A DNA stretch of 64,000 nt from Neisseria meningitidis (GCF_900638555.1 NZ_LR134525.1:1550001-1614000), one strand, 5' to 3'. Positions 12,133 through 23,441 are shown, counted from the first letter of the stretch. Numbers and translations: made by a program. Notes: generated by a model from the letters alone, not told the origin.

Positions 12133-13494
12133 ATGCTGAAAAAAGTTTTAATCGCCAACCGAGGCGAAATCGCATTACGCGTACTCCGTGCCTGCCGCGA
12201 AATGGGCATTGCCACCGTCGCCGTGCATTCCGAGGCCGACAAAGACAGCCTGCACGTCAAACTCGCCGACGAATCCGTGTGCATCGGCCCTGCCGCATCT
12301 GCACAAAGCTACCTCAACGTCCCCGCCATTATTGCCGCCGCCGAAGTAAGCTGCGCGGACGCTGTCCACCCGGGCTACGGTTTCCTTGCCGAAAACGCCG
12401 ATTTCGCCGAACAGGTCGAGCAGTCCGGCTTTACCTTTATCGGCCCGAAACCCGACACCATCCGCCTGATGGGCGACAAAGTCTCCGCCAAACACGCGAT
12501 GATAGCGGCAGGCGTACCCTGCGTCCCCGGTTCTGACGGCGCATTGCCCGACGACGGCGAAGAAATCCTCAAAATCGCCGATAAAATCGGTTATCCCGTC
12601 ATTATCAAAGCCTCTGGCGGCGGCGGCGGTCGCGGTATGCGCGTGGTCGAGAAAAAAGAAGACCTCCTCCAATCTGTCGAAATGACCAAGGCAGAAGCAG
12701 GCGCGGCATTCGGCAACCCGATGGTTTACATGGAACGCTATCTGCAACGTCCGCGCCACGTCGAAATCCAAGTGATTGCCGACGAACACGGCAACGCCGT
12801 ATATCTTGCCGAGCGCGACTGTTCGCTGCAACGCCGCCACCAAAAAGTCATCGAGGAAGCACCGGCTCCGTTCATCACTGAAAAAGAACGCGCCAAAATC
12901 GGCAAAGCCTGTGCCGACGCTTGCAAACGCATCGGCTATCGCGGCGCAGGTACGTTTGAATTCCTGTACGAAGACGGCGAGTTCTTCTTTATCGAGATGA
13001 ACACACGCGTTCAGGTTGAGCATCCGGTTACCGAGCTCATCACCGGCGTGGACATTGTGCAGGAGCAACTCCGCATCGCCGCCGGCCTGCCTTTGCAATA
13101 CAAACAAAAGGATATTCAAGTCGAAGGCCACGCGTTTGAGTGCCGTATCAACGCCGAAGACCCATACAACTTCATCCCCAGCCCGGGCCCGATTGAAAGC
13201 TGCCACCTGCCCAGCGGCTTCGGTATCCGCGTCGACAGCCACATTTACCAAGGCTACCGCATCCCTCCTTACTACGACAGCCTGATCGGCAAAGTCTGCG
13301 TCGTCGGTAAAGACCGCGACCAAGCCATGGCTAAAATGCGCGTAGCCCTTGCCGAACTGGCGATTACCGGCATCAAAACCAATACGCCGCTGCACCGCGA
13401 CTTGTTCAACGACCCAGGTTTCCAAAAAGGCGGCGTCAGCATCCACTATTTGGAACACTGGCTGGAAGATCGCAAAGCCAAACAGGACAAGTAA
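12133..13494 (+). CDS. accC: biotin carboxylase subunit of acetyl-CoA carboxylase
   Basis: AccC carboxylates the biotin of AccB using ATP and bicarbonate. The 453-residue protein begins [20 protein letters not shown] and contains the ATP-grasp glycine loop [12 protein letters not shown] (about residues 159-170), the [10 protein letters not shown] signature (about 288-297) and the C-terminal lid. The frame is open from 12049 but the first 28 codons come from a DUS and are non-homologous, so ATG 12133 is the start. It is the second gene of the accBC operon. Confidence 0.97.
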   Translation: MLKKVLIANRGEIALRVLRACREMGIATVAVHSEADKDSLHVKLADESVCIGPAASAQSYLNVPAIIAAAEVSCADAVHPGYGFLAENADFAEQVEQSGFTFIGPKPDTIRLMGDKVSAKHAMIAAGVPCVPGSDGALPDDGEEILKIADKIGYPVIIKASGGGGGRGMRVVEKKEDLLQSVEMTKAEAGAAFGNPMVYMERYLQRPRHVEIQVIADEHGNAVYLAERDCSLQRRHQKVIEEAPAPFITEKERAKIGKACADACKRIGYRGAGTFEFLYEDGEFFFIEMNTRVQVEHPVTELITGVDIVQEQLRIAAGLPLQYKQKDIQVEGHAFECRINAEDPYNFIPSPGPIESCHLPSGFGIRVDSHIYQGYRIPPYYDSLIGKVCVVGKDRDQAMAKMRVALAELAITGIKTNTPLHRDLFNDPGFQKGGVSIHYLEHWLEDRKAKQDK

Positions 13495-13506
13495 ACCGCC
13501 GCCGAT

Positions 13507-13544
13507 ATGCCGTCTGAAGCCGCCCGTCCGCGTTCAGACGGCAT
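13507..13544. terminator. DUS-paired terminator after accC
   Basis: The 12-bp DUS stem 13507-13518 pairs with 13533-13544 and is followed by TTT. It lies 12 bp after the accC stop. Confidence 0.7.
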
Positions 13545-13579
13545 TTCCCTTGCCCCGCGCCGTCTGAAACCGATTTCGA

Positions 13580-13736
13580 TATAGTGGATTAACTTTAAAC
13601 CAGTACGGCGTTGCCTCGCCTTAGCTCAAAGAGAACGATTCTCTAAGGTGCTGAAGCACCAAGTGAATCGGTTCCGTACTATTTGTACTGTCTGCGGCTT
13701 CGTCGCCTTGTCCTGATTTAAATTCAATCCACTATA
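13580..13736. repeat. Correia repeat enclosed element (CREE), full length
   Basis: 157 bp bounded by the inverted TATAGTGGATTAA/TTAATCCACTATA-type termini with TA at both ends. The right terminus has drifted (AAATTCAATCCACTATA). Full-length CREEs carry outward promoters and an IHF site, so this one may influence prmA, whose start is 19 bp beyond. Confidence 0.93.
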
Positions 13737-13754
13737 TTTCCAAGAAAGCCCGTT

Positions 13755-14642
13755 ATGCCCTACCAACAAATCACCGTCAACGTCAACGATGCCGTCGCCG
13801 AACGCCTCGCCGACGCGCTGATGGAACACGGCGCACTCTCCGCCGCCATCGAAGATGCCTACGCCGGCACGCAAAACGAACAGGCGATTTTCGGCGAACC
13901 CGGTATGCCCGCCGAACAAATCTGGCAGCAGAGCAAAGTCATCGCCCTGTTCGGCGAACACGACGAAGCCGCCGCCATCATCCAAACCGCCGCACAAGAA
14001 TGCGGATTAAAAGACTTGGCATACACCGGCGAAATCCTCGAAGACCAAGACTGGGTACGCCTGACCCAAGCTCAATTCGACCCCATCCGAATTTCCGAAC
14101 GCCTGTGGATTACCCCCTCTTGGCACGAAGCCCCCGAAGACACTGCCGTCAACCTCCGCCTCGATCCCGGCCTCGCCTTCGGCACCGGCAGCCACCCGAC
14201 CACGCGCCTCTGCCTCAAATGGCTGGATACGCAACTCAAAAACGGCGAAAGCGTCCTCGACTACGGCTGCGGTTCGGGCATCCTGACCATCGCCGCCCTC
14301 AAACTCGGTGCAGGTTTCGCCGTCGGCGTGGATATTGACGAACAAGCCGTCCGCGCCGGCAAGGACAACGCCGAACAGAACAACGTCGATGCACAATTCT
14401 TCCTGCCCGACGGTCTGCCTCAAGGGCAATTCGACGTAGTTGTCGCCAACATCCTCGCCAACCCTTTACGTATGCTCGGCGAAATGCTCGCCGCCCGCAC
14501 CAAACAAGGCGGCCGCATCGTGTTATCCGGTTTGTTGGACGAACAAGCCGAAGAACTCGGCGGCATTTACAGCCAATGGTTCGATCTCGATCCTGCGGAA
14601 ACAGAAGAAGGATGGGCGCGACTGAGCGGGACAAAACGCTGA
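13755..14642 (+). CDS. prmA: ribosomal protein L11 methyltransferase
   Basis: PrmA methylates the N-terminus and lysines of L11. The 295-residue protein has the N-terminal substrate-binding domain (about 1-110, including the conserved DQDWVR-type [10 protein letters not shown]) and the C-terminal Rossmann methyltransferase domain with the AdoMet loop [14 protein letters not shown] (about 166-179) and the NILANPL catalytic motif. The start is preceded within 20 bp by a CREE, and I infer that the CREE supplies some of the promoter. The orn start is 17 bp after its stop, so both are probably cotranscribed. Confidence 0.96.
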   Translation: MPYQQITVNVNDAVAERLADALMEHGALSAAIEDAYAGTQNEQAIFGEPGMPAEQIWQQSKVIALFGEHDEAAAIIQTAAQECGLKDLAYTGEILEDQDWVRLTQAQFDPIRISERLWITPSWHEAPEDTAVNLRLDPGLAFGTGSHPTTRLCLKWLDTQLKNGESVLDYGCGSGILTIAALKLGAGFAVGVDIDEQAVRAGKDNAEQNNVDAQFFLPDGLPQGQFDVVVANILANPLRMLGEMLAARTKQGGRIVLSGLLDEQAEELGGIYSQWFDLDPAETEEGWARLSGTKR

Positions 14643-14659
14643 CAAGCAAAGGAAACATC

Positions 14660-15223
14660 ATGCAGGATAAAAACAACCTATGCTGGCTCGATATGGAAAT
14701 GACGGGGCTTAATCCCGAAACCGACCGCATTATCGAAGTCGCGATGATTATTACCGACTCGGATTTGAATGTATTGGCGCAATCCGAAGTTTACGCCATC
14801 CACCAAAGCGACGAGCTGCTCGACAATATGGACGAATGGAACACCGCCACACACGGTAGGACGGGGCTGACACAGCGCGTACGCGAATCGTCGCATACCG
14901 AAGCCGAAGTCGAACAGAAACTGCTGGACTTTATGTCGGAATGGGTACCCAGACGCGCCACGCCGATGTGCGGCAATTCCATCCACCAAGACCGGCGTTT
15001 TATGGTCAAATATATGCCGAAACTGGAAAACTACTTCCACTACCGCAACCTTGACGTTTCCACACTGAAAGAGCTTGCCAAACGCTGGAATCCGCCCGTT
15101 GCCAAAAGCGTCGTCAAACGCGGTTCGCACAAGGCATTGGACGACATTTTGGAGAGCATCGAAGAAATGCGCCACTACCGCGAACACTTTCTGATTTCCG
15201 CCCCGAGAGCCGAAGCGCAATAA
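14660..15223 (+). CDS. orn: oligoribonuclease
   Basis: Orn degrades 2-5 nt RNA to mononucleotides and removes pGpG-type dinucleotides. The 187-residue DEDD exonuclease shows the first acidic pair in [14 protein letters not shown], the second Asp near HQDRRF, and the C-terminal HKALDDI His/Asp pair. The start ATG 14660 follows an AAAGGA site; the longer frame beginning at 14576 lies inside prmA. A DUS hairpin follows the stop. Confidence 0.96.
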   Translation: MQDKNNLCWLDMEMTGLNPETDRIIEVAMIITDSDLNVLAQSEVYAIHQSDELLDNMDEWNTATHGRTGLTQRVRESSHTEAEVEQKLLDFMSEWVPRRATPMCGNSIHQDRRFMVKYMPKLENYFHYRNLDVSTLKELAKRWNPPVAKSVVKRGSHKALDDILESIEEMRHYREHFLISAPRAEAQ

Positions 15224-15229
15224 GAAACA

Positions 15230-15276
15230 AAAAATGCCGTCTGAAGCGCAAATCCTGCATTTCAGACGGCATTTTT
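15230..15276. terminator. DUS-paired terminator after orn
   Basis: A 16-bp stem (15230-15245 with 15261-15276) with an A run on one arm and a T run on the other, 6 bp after the orn stop. It can work in both directions. Confidence 0.85.
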
Positions 15277-15311
15277 ACAGCAGATTGAAATCAAAAATAT
15301 ACACGCCCGTC

Positions 15312-15331
15312 ATTCCCGCGCAGGCGGGAAT
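15312..15331. repeat. dRS3 repeat
   Basis: ATTCCC-N8-GGGAAT palindrome, 20 bp. A second copy lies at 15633-15652, on the other side of the small ORF and a DUS hairpin (15522-15548). Confidence 0.9.
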
Positions 15332-15371
15332 CCGGAAGGTCGGGCTTGTTGGTCATGAAGTGGTCTTGAAA

Positions 15372-15506
15372 ATGAAACGTTATCGAAAATCTGACGAACT
15401 GAAAGAAAAATATAGCGATATAGATGAGACTTTTGAATTTATAAAGGGGTTTATCTATGTAATTGCCCTTGCTTTTACCGCATATGTCGCTATCCGTTTT
15501 TTCTGA
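15372..15506 (+). CDS. small single-pass membrane protein (hypothetical)
   Basis: The 44-residue frame begins with a charged stretch (MKRYRKSDELKEKYSDIDE) and ends with one hydrophobic helix (about residues 24-42, GFIYVIALAFTAYVAIRF). I do not recognise it. The longer frame from 15234 starts in a DUS and runs through a dRS3, so I prefer ATG 15372, which has only a weak ribosome site (TTGAAA). It is AT-rich relative to its neighbours and lies between two repeats. It may be a real short gene or a chance frame. Confidence 0.4.
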   Translation: MKRYRKSDELKEKYSDIDETFEFIKGFIYVIALAFTAYVAIRFF

Positions 15507-15521
15507 TGCGCTTCCGATAAA

Positions 15522-15548
15522 ATGCCGTCTGAAGGCTTCAGACGGCAT
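15522..15548. terminator. DUS hairpin with 3-base loop
   Basis: Perfect DUS pair (15522-15533 with 15537-15548), 15 bp after the small membrane ORF stop. It lacks a strong T run. Confidence 0.5.
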
Positions 15549-15632
15549 TGTTTCAGGTGGCGGCGGCTTCCTGCCGGGCGCGGCTGATTTCGGCCCGTTA
15601 TTTTCAATCATTACAGAAACTGAAAGGTCTGG

Positions 15633-15652
15633 ATTCCCGCCTGCGCGGGAAT
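15633..15652. repeat. dRS3 repeat
   Basis: The palindrome ATTCCC-N8-GGGAAT, 70 bp downstream of the hemL stop codon. Confidence 0.9.
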
Positions 15653-15721
15653 GACGGCGGTGTGCATTCTTACTTCAATCTGCCAAACAAATCGAACAGA
15701 GAAACTCTGTCCGTCAAAACA

Positions 15722-17005
15722 TCATGCAGCCATCGCCTTGAACACTTCAACCGCAACCGCAACCGTTTCGTCAATCAGCTCGGGCGTATGCGCGGCAGAA
15801 ACGAAACCTGCTTCATAAGCGGACGGGCCGAAGGCAATGCCGCGGTCGAGCATCCCGTGGAAAAACTGTTTGAAGCCTTCAATATTGGAACGCGCCATAT
15901 CGGCATAATTTCGCGGCGCGTGTGCGGCAAAATACAGACCGAACATACCGCCCACGCTGTCGGCGGTGAACTCGATGCCCGCCGCATCCGCTGCCGTCCG
16001 AAAACCTTGAACCAACTGTTCGGTACGCGCCGTCAGGTTTTCATAAAACCCTTCGCGGCGGATGATTTCCAGCGTTTTCAAACCGGCGGCGACGGCAATC
16101 GGGTTGCCCGACAAGGTGCCTGCCTGATACACGCCGCCCAGCGGGGAAATACATTCCATAATGTCTTTGCGTCCGCCGAACGCGGCAAGTGGCATACCGC
16201 CGCCGATGACTTTGCCCATCGTGGTCAGGTCGGGCGTGATGCCGTGCAGCGATTGTGCGCCGCCGAGCGCGACGCGGAAACCGGTCATCACTTCGTCGTA
16301 AATCAACACTGCGCCGTGTTTTTCGGTCAATTCGCGCAGGGCTTTGACGAAGGCTTCAGACGGCCTAACCAGATTCATATTGCCGACAAAAGGCTCCAAA
16401 ATCACACAGGCAATGTCATTGCCGCTTTGAGCAAAGGCTTCTTCGAGTTGGGCGATGTTGTTGTATTCGAGGACTAAAGTGTGTTTGGTAAAGTCGGCAG
16501 GCACACCGGCGGAAGAGGGATTACCGAAGGTGAGCAGACCGCTGCCTGCTTTCACCAACAGGCTGTCGGAATGGCCGTGGTAGCAGCCTTCAAATTTGAT
16601 GATTTTGTCACGGCCGGTAAAGCCGCGTGCCAGACGGATGGCGGTCATGGTCGCTTCGGTACCGGAGCTGACGAGGCGCAGCCGTTCGACGGACGGCATG
16701 ATTTTGGCGATTTCTTCGGCAATGGCGATTTCGCCCTCGGTAGGCGCGCCGAACGACAAACCGCCCAACGCGGCTTCGCGCACGGCTTCGATGACTTCGG
16801 GGTGCGCGTGGCCGACAATCGCAGGCCCCCACGAGCCGACATAGTCGGTGTAGCGCGTGCCGTTTTCATCCCAAACATACGCGCCTTCGGCTTTTTTGAT
16901 GAAGCGCGGCACGCCGCCGACGCTGCCGAATGCGCGGACTGGCGAATTCACACCGCCGGGGATGACCGCCTTGGCGCGGTCGAATAAAATTTCGTTACGG
17001 TTCAT
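15722..17005 (-). CDS. hemL: glutamate-1-semialdehyde 2,1-aminomutase
   Basis: HemL makes 5-aminolevulinate from glutamate-1-semialdehyde in the C5 haem pathway. The 427-residue class III aminotransferase has [10 protein letters not shown] near the N-terminus, the [17 protein letters not shown] cofactor region (about 118-134), the DEVMTGFR motif and the PLP lysine in [10 protein letters not shown]. An extra upstream ATG at 17017 exists, but ATG 17005 has a GAGGA ribosome site at good distance and matches the family start MNRNEILF. One DUS variant lies in frame (near 16355). Confidence 0.97.
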
Positions 17006-17068
17006 ATTTATCCTCAAATGCCGCCTGAACGGCAGGTTTCGGGCTTGGAAGCAGAAAGCCCCATTTTA

Positions 17069-17635
17069 TCATTTTTCAGGTTGCGACAAGGATTTGCCCG
17101 CTTCTTTGCGGATCACGCCAACCGCATCCCGGTTGACGGAACGTTCGTCTTTTTCCACTTTATGTGTAAAGCGGTAGTCCCGGACAACTCCCTCCCCGTC
17201 GTAATCCACACACCACTCCCAATGCCGGCGTTCTGATTTCATATAAATGAAATTGGTCGGCAAAAAATTATAAATCGGCAGGCTGACTTCATGATAGGCA
17301 TAACAACCGAAAGGGTTGCGCTTCCCGAAACGTGCCTCTACCTCCGCCCGGGTCGTTTTGCCTTTAACAACCGTTTGTGCGATTCCCTCTTCCGTCTGAT
17401 ATAGTGGATTAACAAAAATCAGGACAAGGCGACGAAGCCGCAGACAGTACAAATAGTACGGAACCGATTCACTTGGTGCTTCAGCACCTTAGAGAATCGT
17501 TCTCTTTGAGCTAAGGCGAGGCAACGCTGTACTGGTTTTTGTTAATCCACTATAACGCAGGAACTGATGTTCCCTGTCGCCGAAATTGCTGGTACACGCA
17601 CACAGCAGCAATGCCGCCCACACAGCCGGTTTCAT
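17069..17635 (-). pseudogene. small lipoprotein gene split by a CREE insertion
   Basis: On the minus strand an ATG at 17635 with a perfect GGAGG site 8 bp upstream encodes a lipoprotein signal (MKPAVWAALLLCAC, lipobox L-C-A-C) and continues to QFLRY. A full CREE (17400-17554) then breaks it. Beyond the CREE the same reading frame resumes at QTEEGIAQTVVKG and runs to 17069. Removing the CREE and one TA copy restores an uninterrupted 137-codon gene. With the CREE present translation stops inside it after about 48 residues. The mature domain (T-T-R-A-E-V-E-A-R-F-G) resembles BamE/SmpA-like small lipoproteins. Another strain without the insertion should encode it intact. Confidence 0.85.
17400..17554. 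repeat. CREE inserted in a lipoprotein gene
   Basis: 155 bp from TATAGTGG to CCACTATA, near-identical to the copies at 51674-51829 and 59989-60143. The TA at both ends is the target duplication; the host reading frame confirms the precise insertion site. Confidence 0.96.
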
Positions 17636-17731
17636 ACACACCTCCCATTAAAGCCAAACATTATACAGCCGTCCCGACCGATTAAATTCATATTTTAAAA
17701 CAATATTCTACCTCCCAAACCCACATCGTGC

Positions 17732-17782
17732 TATAATCCGCACCGATTTTCAGACGGCATCGTCGTGCCGTCTGAAATTTTT
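17732..17782 (+). promoter_or_regulatory. miaB -10 hexamer and DUS hairpin leader
   Basis: TATAAT lies at 17732-17737. It is followed by a DUS inverted pair (about 17749-17782, 12-bp stem with the loop TCGTCG) ending in a T run. The hairpin sits in the leader between promoter and gene, so it could attenuate miaB or insulate it from upstream transcription. Confidence 0.5.
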
Positions 17783-17837
17783 TCATTCCAACAACAATCA
17801 GCCCCGCGATTACGGCTGCCTGAGAAAGACACAAACC

Positions 17838-19166
17838 ATGAAAAAAGTATTTATCCGCACCTTCGGCTGCCAGATGAACGAATACGACAGCGACAAAATG
17901 CTCGCCGTCCTCGCCGAAGAACACGGCGGCATCGAACAGGTTACCCAAGCCGACGAAGCCGACATCATCTTGTTCAACACCTGCTCCGTGCGCGAAAAAG
18001 CGCAAGAAAAAGTCTTCTCCGATTTGGGGCGCGTGCGTCCGCTCAAAGAAAAAAACCCCGGCCTCATCATCGGCGTTGCCGGCTGCGTCGCCTCGCAAGA
18101 AGGCGAAAACATCATCAAACGCGCGCCTTATGTGGACGTGGTTTTCGGCCCGCAAACGCTGCACCGCCTGCCAAAAATGATTGTGGACAAAGAAACCAGC
18201 GGGCTGTCGCAAGTCGATATTTCCTTCCCCGAAATCGAAAAATTCGACCACCTGCCGCCCGCCCGCGTCGAAGGCGGCGCGGCATTCGTATCGATTATGG
18301 AAGGCTGTTCCAAATACTGCTCCTTCTGCGTCGTCCCCTACACGCGCGGCGAAGAATTCTCCCGCCCGCTCAACGACGTATTGACAGAAATCGCCAACCT
18401 TGCCCAGCAAGGCGTGAAAGAAATCAACCTCTTGGGACAAAACGTCAACGCCTATCGCGGCGAAATGGACGACGGCGAAATCTGCGACTTCGCCACCCTG
18501 CTGCGCATCGTCCACGAAATCCCCGGCATCGAACGTATGCGCTTCACCACCAGCCACCCGCGCGAGTTTACCGACTCGATTATCGAGTGCTACCGCGACC
18601 TGCCCAAATTGGTTTCCCACCTGCACCTGCCGATTCAAAGCGGTTCCGACCGCGTATTGAGCGCGATGAAACGCGGCTACACCGCTTTGGAATACAAATC
18701 CATCATCCGCAAACTGCGTGCCATCCGTCCTGATTTATGCCTGAGCAGCGATTTCATCGTCGGCTTCCCCGGCGAGACCGAACGCGAGTTCGAGCAAACC
18801 TTGAAACTGGTGAAAGACATTGCCTTCGACTTGAGCTTCGTGTTTATTTACAGTCCGCGCCCCGGCACGCCTGCCGCCAACCTGCACGACGACACGCCGC
18901 ACGAAGAAAAAGTGCGCCGCCTCGAAGCCTTGAACGAAGTCATCGAAGCCGAAACCGCGCGCATCAACCAAACGATGATCGGCACGGTTCAACGCTGCCT
19001 GGTCGAAGGCATCTCCAAAAAAGACCCCGACCAGCTCCAAGCCCGCACCGCCAACAACCGCGTCGTCAACTTCACCGGCACGCCCGACATGATCAACCAA
19101 ATGATCGATTTGGAAATCACCGAGGCCTACACCTTCTCCCTGCGCGGCAAAATTGTCGAAGCCTAA
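17838..19166 (+). CDS. miaB: tRNA-2-methylthio-N6-dimethylallyladenosine synthase
   Basis: MiaB methylthiolates i6A37 of tRNAs reading UNN codons. The 442-residue radical-SAM protein has the N-terminal UPF0004 domain with auxiliary-cluster cysteines (FGCQMN, NTCSVRE, AGCVASQ), the radical SAM cluster Cys157, Cys161 and Cys164 in CSKYCSFC, and a C-terminal TRAM domain (about 378-440). The start [19 protein letters not shown] is typical. It stands alone, with a DUS terminator behind. Confidence 0.97.
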   Translation: MKKVFIRTFGCQMNEYDSDKMLAVLAEEHGGIEQVTQADEADIILFNTCSVREKAQEKVFSDLGRVRPLKEKNPGLIIGVAGCVASQEGENIIKRAPYVDVVFGPQTLHRLPKMIVDKETSGLSQVDISFPEIEKFDHLPPARVEGGAAFVSIMEGCSKYCSFCVVPYTRGEEFSRPLNDVLTEIANLAQQGVKEINLLGQNVNAYRGEMDDGEICDFATLLRIVHEIPGIERMRFTTSHPREFTDSIIECYRDLPKLVSHLHLPIQSGSDRVLSAMKRGYTALEYKSIIRKLRAIRPDLCLSSDFIVGFPGETEREFEQTLKLVKDIAFDLSFVFIYSPRPGTPAANLHDDTPHEEKVRRLEALNEVIEAETARINQTMIGTVQRCLVEGISKKDPDQLQARTANNRVVNFTGTPDMINQMIDLEITEAYTFSLRGKIVEA

Positions 19167-19180
19167 ACCCTCACGCCGAA

Positions 19181-19214
19181 AAAATGCCGTCTGCAGCGTT
19201 TCAGACGGCATTTT
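19181..19214. terminator. terminator between convergent miaB and dxs
   Basis: A 13-bp stem (19181-19193 with 19202-19214) followed by T. One arm has a decayed DUS (GCCGTCTGCA), so only the other arm is a perfect uptake site. Confidence 0.75.
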
Positions 19215-19250
19215 GCCTTGTATCGGCAGACGACGGCGCGGCCGGGCGGC

Positions 19251-21164
19251 TTAATTTGCCGCATCCCGATCCGACAGCCACGCGCGCACACGCCGTTCCA
19301 CCGCTTCGGCACTCAAGCCCAAATCGTCTAAAAGTTTTTTCGGATCGCCGTGTCCGGTTACGGTATCGGCAACGCCCAAAAGCAAGACGGGTTTGCAGAT
19401 GCCGTGTTTCGCCAACACTTCCAGCACCGCGCTGCCTGCGCCGCCCTGTTCGGCGTTTTCTTCAAGGGTAACGATGCGGTCGTGGCTTCGGGCAAGGCGG
19501 ACAATCAACTCTTCGTCTATCGGTTTGACGAAGCGCATATCGGCGACGGTGGCGTTCAGTTTTCCGGCGACCGCCAATGCAGGGGCGACCATACTGCCGA
19601 AGGCAATGAATGCGGTTTTCTCACCTTCGCGGCGGATAATGCCCTTGCCGATTTCCACGGTTTCCATGCCGTCTGAAACCGGCACGCCCGTACCCGTGCC
19701 GCGCGGATAGCGGACGGCGGCGGGCGCGTCTGCCTGATAGCAGGTCGAAAGCAGCAGGCGGCATTCATTTTCATCGCTCGGCGCGGCGACAATCATATTC
19801 GGAATGCAGCGCAAAAAGCTTAAATCGTACAAACCGGCATGGGTCGGGCCGTCCGCGCCGACGATGCCCGCGCGGTCGACGGCAAACAAAACGGGCAGGT
19901 TTTGCAGGGCGATGTCGTGCACCAGTTGGTCGTAGGCGCGTTGTAAAAAGGTGGAATAAATCGCCACGACGGGCTTCATCCCTTCGCAAGCCAAACCGCC
20001 GGCAAAGGTAACGGCGTGCTGCTCGGCGATGCCGACATCGAAATAGCGGTCGGGGAATCGTTGTTCAAACTCAACCAAGCCGCTGCCCTCGCGCATGGCG
20101 GGGGTAATCGCAACCAGTCGGGAATCTGCCGCCGCCCGGTCGCACAGCCATTTGCCGAACACTTGGGTATAGGTCGGTTTGGCGGCGGGCTTGGGTTCTT
20201 TTTCAGACGGCATTTGCGCCGCGCTTTCTTTAGGCAGGTTGGCGACGGCGTGGTATTTGACGGGATCGTTTTCGGCGAGTTTGTAGCCGTTGCCCTTTTT
20301 GGTGATGACGTGCAGAAGCTGCGGGCCTTTGCGTCCGCGCAGGTCTTCCAATACATCGACCAGATTTTCGACGTTGTGTCCGTCCACGGGGCCGGTATAG
20401 CGGAAGCCGAAGTTTTCAAACAAAGACAGTGACTGTTTGGCGTGTTCGGCTTCTTCGGCAAGGGTTTTGATTTTATGTTCGACTTTTTGGGCAAACTCCA
20501 TCGCGCCGGGTATTTTGTCTAATACCTTGCCCGTTTGCGCTTTGACGGTACTCAACAGTCCGTGCATATCGCGCACGACGTTGCTGGCAAGGTATTTGGG
20601 CAACGCACCGACGTTGGGGGAAATCGACATTTCGTTGTCGTTGAGGACGACCAGCAAATCCACATCCATATCGCCCGCGCAGTTCAAGGCTTCAAACGCC
20701 TGACCCGCCGTCATCGCGCCGTCGCCGATGATGGCGACGCTGCGGCGGTCGCTGCCCAACTGTTTGTCCGCCGCCGCCATGCCCAACGCCGCGCCGATGG
20801 AGGTGGAGGAATGCCCCACGCCGAACGCGTCGTACTCGGACTCGCAACGTTTCGGAAAACCCGCCAAACCGCCATATTGGCGCATGGTGTGCATCTGGTT
20901 TTTACGTCCGGTAAGAATTTTGTGCGGATAGCTTTGGTGTCCGACATCCCACACCAGCTTGTCTTCGGGCGTGTTGTAAACGTAGTGCAGCGCAACCGTC
21001 AGCTCGACCGCGCCCAAATTGCTGGCGAAATGCCCGCCGGTCTGCCCGACAGATTCCAGCAGAAAGGTGCGCAACTCGCCGGCAAGGCGCGGCAGCTGTT
21101 TTTTGTCCAGACGGCGCAAATCTTGCGGGCTGTCAATCAGGTCGAGTAGGGGGCTTGGGTTCAT
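19251..21164 (-). CDS. dxs: 1-deoxy-D-xylulose-5-phosphate synthase
   Basis: Dxs condenses pyruvate and glyceraldehyde 3-phosphate, the first step of the MEP isoprenoid pathway, and also feeds thiamine and pyridoxal synthesis. The 637-residue thiamine-diphosphate enzyme has the transketolase-like N-terminal domain with [17 protein letters not shown], the cofactor motif [13 protein letters not shown] through NDNEMSIS, a central pyrimidine-binding domain with GIAEQHAV, and the C-terminal domain. An in-frame DUS encodes an MPSE tetrapeptide in the interdomain linker (near 20205), where extra residues are tolerated. Confidence 0.97.
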   Translation of the reverse strand: MNPSPLLDLIDSPQDLRRLDKKQLPRLAGELRTFLLESVGQTGGHFASNLGAVELTVALHYVYNTPEDKLVWDVGHQSYPHKILTGRKNQMHTMRQYGGLAGFPKRCESEYDAFGVGHSSTSIGAALGMAAADKQLGSDRRSVAIIGDGAMTAGQAFEALNCAGDMDVDLLVVLNDNEMSISPNVGALPKYLASNVVRDMHGLLSTVKAQTGKVLDKIPGAMEFAQKVEHKIKTLAEEAEHAKQSLSLFENFGFRYTGPVDGHNVENLVDVLEDLRGRKGPQLLHVITKKGNGYKLAENDPVKYHAVANLPKESAAQMPSEKEPKPAAKPTYTQVFGKWLCDRAAADSRLVAITPAMREGSGLVEFEQRFPDRYFDVGIAEQHAVTFAGGLACEGMKPVVAIYSTFLQRAYDQLVHDIALQNLPVLFAVDRAGIVGADGPTHAGLYDLSFLRCIPNMIVAAPSDENECRLLLSTCYQADAPAAVRYPRGTGTGVPVSDGMETVEIGKGIIRREGEKTAFIAFGSMVAPALAVAGKLNATVADMRFVKPIDEELIVRLARSHDRIVTLEENAEQGGAGSAVLEVLAKHGICKPVLLLGVADTVTGHGDPKKLLDDLGLSAEAVERRVRAWLSDRDAAN

Positions 21165-21248
21165 GGTGTGTCTTTTTTATGTGTCGTCCGGGTGCAACGG
21201 CCAATTATATATCAAGAGCGTGCGGCTGACGGCTGATTTTGCCGTATG

Positions 21249-22166
21249 TCATTCGTCCTGCCGCTTGGCGCGCGGGTGGGCTTCGTCATACAGGCGGGCG
21301 ATGTGGTCGAAATCGAGTTTGGTGTAAATCTGCGTGGTCGAAAGGCTGCTGTGCCCGAGCAGCTCCTGCACCGCCCTGATGTCGCGCGAAGCCTGCAACA
21401 GGTGTCCGGCGTAGCTGTGGCGCATCATATGCGGCGAAACGTGCCTGCCGTCGCCGTTTTGCGCCGCCCATTGCGCCAAACGTTTTTGGATTTGGCGTTG
21501 GCTCAGGCGCGTGCCGTTCCTGCCGGTAAACAGGGCTTTGCCGTCCGATGCCGTCTGACGCAGCGGCAGATAGTTTTTCAGGGCTTCCACGCTTTTGCCG
21601 GTCAGCGGAACCTGCCGCTGCTTGCGTCCTTTGCCGGTAACGTGTACCCACGCCTCGTCCAAATATACATCATCTGCATTCAAGCCGTGTATCTCGCTCA
21701 CGCGCAAACCGCTGCCGTACATCAGTTCGAACAGCGCGTGATCGCGCACCGCCAGCAGGTCGCCGCCGTCCACGGGCAAATCCAGCATCCGGTTCAGCCA
21801 TTCCTGCGGCAGGGCTTTGGGTACGCGCTCGGGCTGCTTCGGCGGTTTGATGTCGGCGGTCGGGTCGGTATGCAGCAGACCGCGTTTGACCAGCCAGGCG
21901 CAATACTGCCGCCAAGACGACAGCTTGCGCGCCAGCGTCCGCGCATTCAAACCGCGCTGCGACAGCCGCCGCAACGCCGCCGTAAAATCGCGCTGCGACA
22001 AGCCCTGCGGCACGCCGCCTGCATCTTCAGACGGCATTTGTGCCAACAGCGCAAACAGTTCTTCCAAATCGCGCCGGTATGCCGCCACCGTGTGCTCCGA
22101 CTTGCCCTCGCGCACGATGTTTTCCAAATAAGCGTCAAAATGCGCCGCAAACCCGTCCAAAACCAT
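21249..22166 (-). CDS. xerC: tyrosine recombinase XerC
   Basis: XerC acts with XerD at dif to resolve chromosome dimers. The product (305 residues from ATG 22166) has an N-terminal SAM-like DNA-binding domain and the catalytic set: Arg in GSGLRVSE, Lys in [28 protein letters not shown] and the nucleophile Tyr in IYTKLDF. The ending [17 protein letters not shown] is XerC-like rather than XerD-like. An upstream ATG at 22181 adds five residues. An in-frame DUS encodes QMPSEDAGG within the N-terminal domain (near 22030). Confidence 0.93.
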   Translation of the reverse strand: MVLDGFAAHFDAYLENIVREGKSEHTVAAYRRDLEELFALLAQMPSEDAGGVPQGLSQRDFTAALRRLSQRGLNARTLARKLSSWRQYCAWLVKRGLLHTDPTADIKPPKQPERVPKALPQEWLNRMLDLPVDGGDLLAVRDHALFELMYGSGLRVSEIHGLNADDVYLDEAWVHVTGKGRKQRQVPLTGKSVEALKNYLPLRQTASDGKALFTGRNGTRLSQRQIQKRLAQWAAQNGDGRHVSPHMMRHSYAGHLLQASRDIRAVQELLGHSSLSTTQIYTKLDFDHIARLYDEAHPRAKRQDE

Positions 22167-22319
22167 AACCGCCCCACACAAATATCAAAAAAACAGTGAA
22201 AACATTATCATAAACGACACACCAAAACCCCGAACCGCCCAAAATCCGACCCGTCCGCCCGCCGTTATCGTTAACATAAAATCAATGAGCCGTTTATGGT
22301 TTTTTGCCGCAAAAAACAT

Positions 22320-22325
22320 TATAAT
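22320..22325 (+). promoter_or_regulatory. -10 hexamer upstream of fba
   Basis: A perfect TATAAT lies 34 bp before the fba start, with no good -35 at standard spacing. Confidence 0.4.
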
Positions 22326-22359
22326 CCGCCTTATTTACCTATTGCCCAAGGAGACACAA

Positions 22360-23424
22360 ATGGCACTCGTATCCATGCGCCAACTGCTTGATCATGCTGC
22401 CGAAAACAGCTACGGCCTGCCCGCGTTCAACGTCAACAACCTCGAACAAATGCGCGCCATTATGGAAGCCGCCGACCAAGTCAACGCGCCCGTCATCGTA
22501 CAGGCGAGCGCAGGTGCGCGCAAATACGCGGGCGCGCCGTTTTTGCGCCACCTGATTTTGGCGGCTGTCGAAGAATTTCCGCACATCCCCGTCGTGATGC
22601 ACCAAGACCACGGCGCATCGCCCGACGTGTGCCAACGCTCCATCCAACTGGGCTTTTCCTCCGTGATGATGGACGGCTCGCTGATGGAAGACGGCAAAAC
22701 CCCTTCTTCTTATGAATACAACGTCAACGCCACCCGTACCGTGGTTAATTTCTCCCACGCCTGCGGCGTATCCGTTGAAGGCGAAATCGGCGTATTGGGC
22801 AACCTCGAAACTGGCGAAGCCGGCGAAGAAGACGGTGTAGGCGCAGTGGGCAAACTTTCCCACGACCAAATGCTCACCAGCGTCGAAGATGCCGTGCGTT
22901 TCGTTAAAGATACCGGCGTTGACGCATTGGCGATTGCCGTCGGCACCAGCCACGGCGCGTACAAATTCACCCGTCCGCCCACAGGCGACGTGTTGCGTAT
23001 CGACCGCATCAAAGAAATCCACCAAGCCCTGCCCAATACACACATCGTGATGCACGGCTCCAGCTCCGTTCCGCAAGAATGGCTGAAAGTCATCAACGAA
23101 TACGGCGGCAATATCGGCGAAACCTACGGCGTGCCGGTTGAAGAAATCGTCGAAGGCATCAAACACGGCGTGCGTAAAGTCAACATCGATACCGACTTGC
23201 GCCTTGCTTCCACCGGCGCGGTACGCCGCTACCTTGCCGAAAACCCGTCCGACTTCGATCCGCGCAAATATTTGAGCAAAACCATTGAAGCGATGAAGCA
23301 AATCTGCCTCGACCGCTACCTCGCGTTCGGTTGCGAAGGTCAGGCAGGCAAAATCAAACCGGTTTCCTTGGAAAAAATGGCAAACCGTTATGCCAAGGGC
23401 GAATTGAACCAAATCGTCAAATAA
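22360..23424 (+). CDS. fba: class II fructose-1,6-bisphosphate aldolase
   Basis: The 354-residue zinc-dependent aldolase splits or forms fructose 1,6-bisphosphate. In meningococcus the same protein is reported on the cell surface as an adhesin. Zinc and substrate motifs are visible: HQDHGASPD (about 84-92), [19 protein letters not shown] and [10 protein letters not shown]. The start [19 protein letters not shown] with an AAGGAG site matches the family; the 25 preceding open codons do not. It lies directly upstream of fHbp, separated by a DUS-like terminator and a MITE. Confidence 0.96.
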   Translation: MALVSMRQLLDHAAENSYGLPAFNVNNLEQMRAIMEAADQVNAPVIVQASAGARKYAGAPFLRHLILAAVEEFPHIPVVMHQDHGASPDVCQRSIQLGFSSVMMDGSLMEDGKTPSSYEYNVNATRTVVNFSHACGVSVEGEIGVLGNLETGEAGEEDGVGAVGKLSHDQMLTSVEDAVRFVKDTGVDALAIAVGTSHGAYKFTRPPTGDVLRIDRIKEIHQALPNTHIVMHGSSSVPQEWLKVINEYGGNIGETYGVPVEEIVEGIKHGVRKVNIDTDLRLASTGAVRRYLAENPSDFDPRKYLSKTIEAMKQICLDRYLAFGCEGQAGKIKPVSLEKMANRYAKGELNQIVK

Positions 23425-23441
23425 CAGGTTGCTTGTAAACA

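Noticed and set aside
12175-13458. 427-codon open frame antisense to accC
   Set aside because: Same cause; no homology and it covers a conserved core gene.
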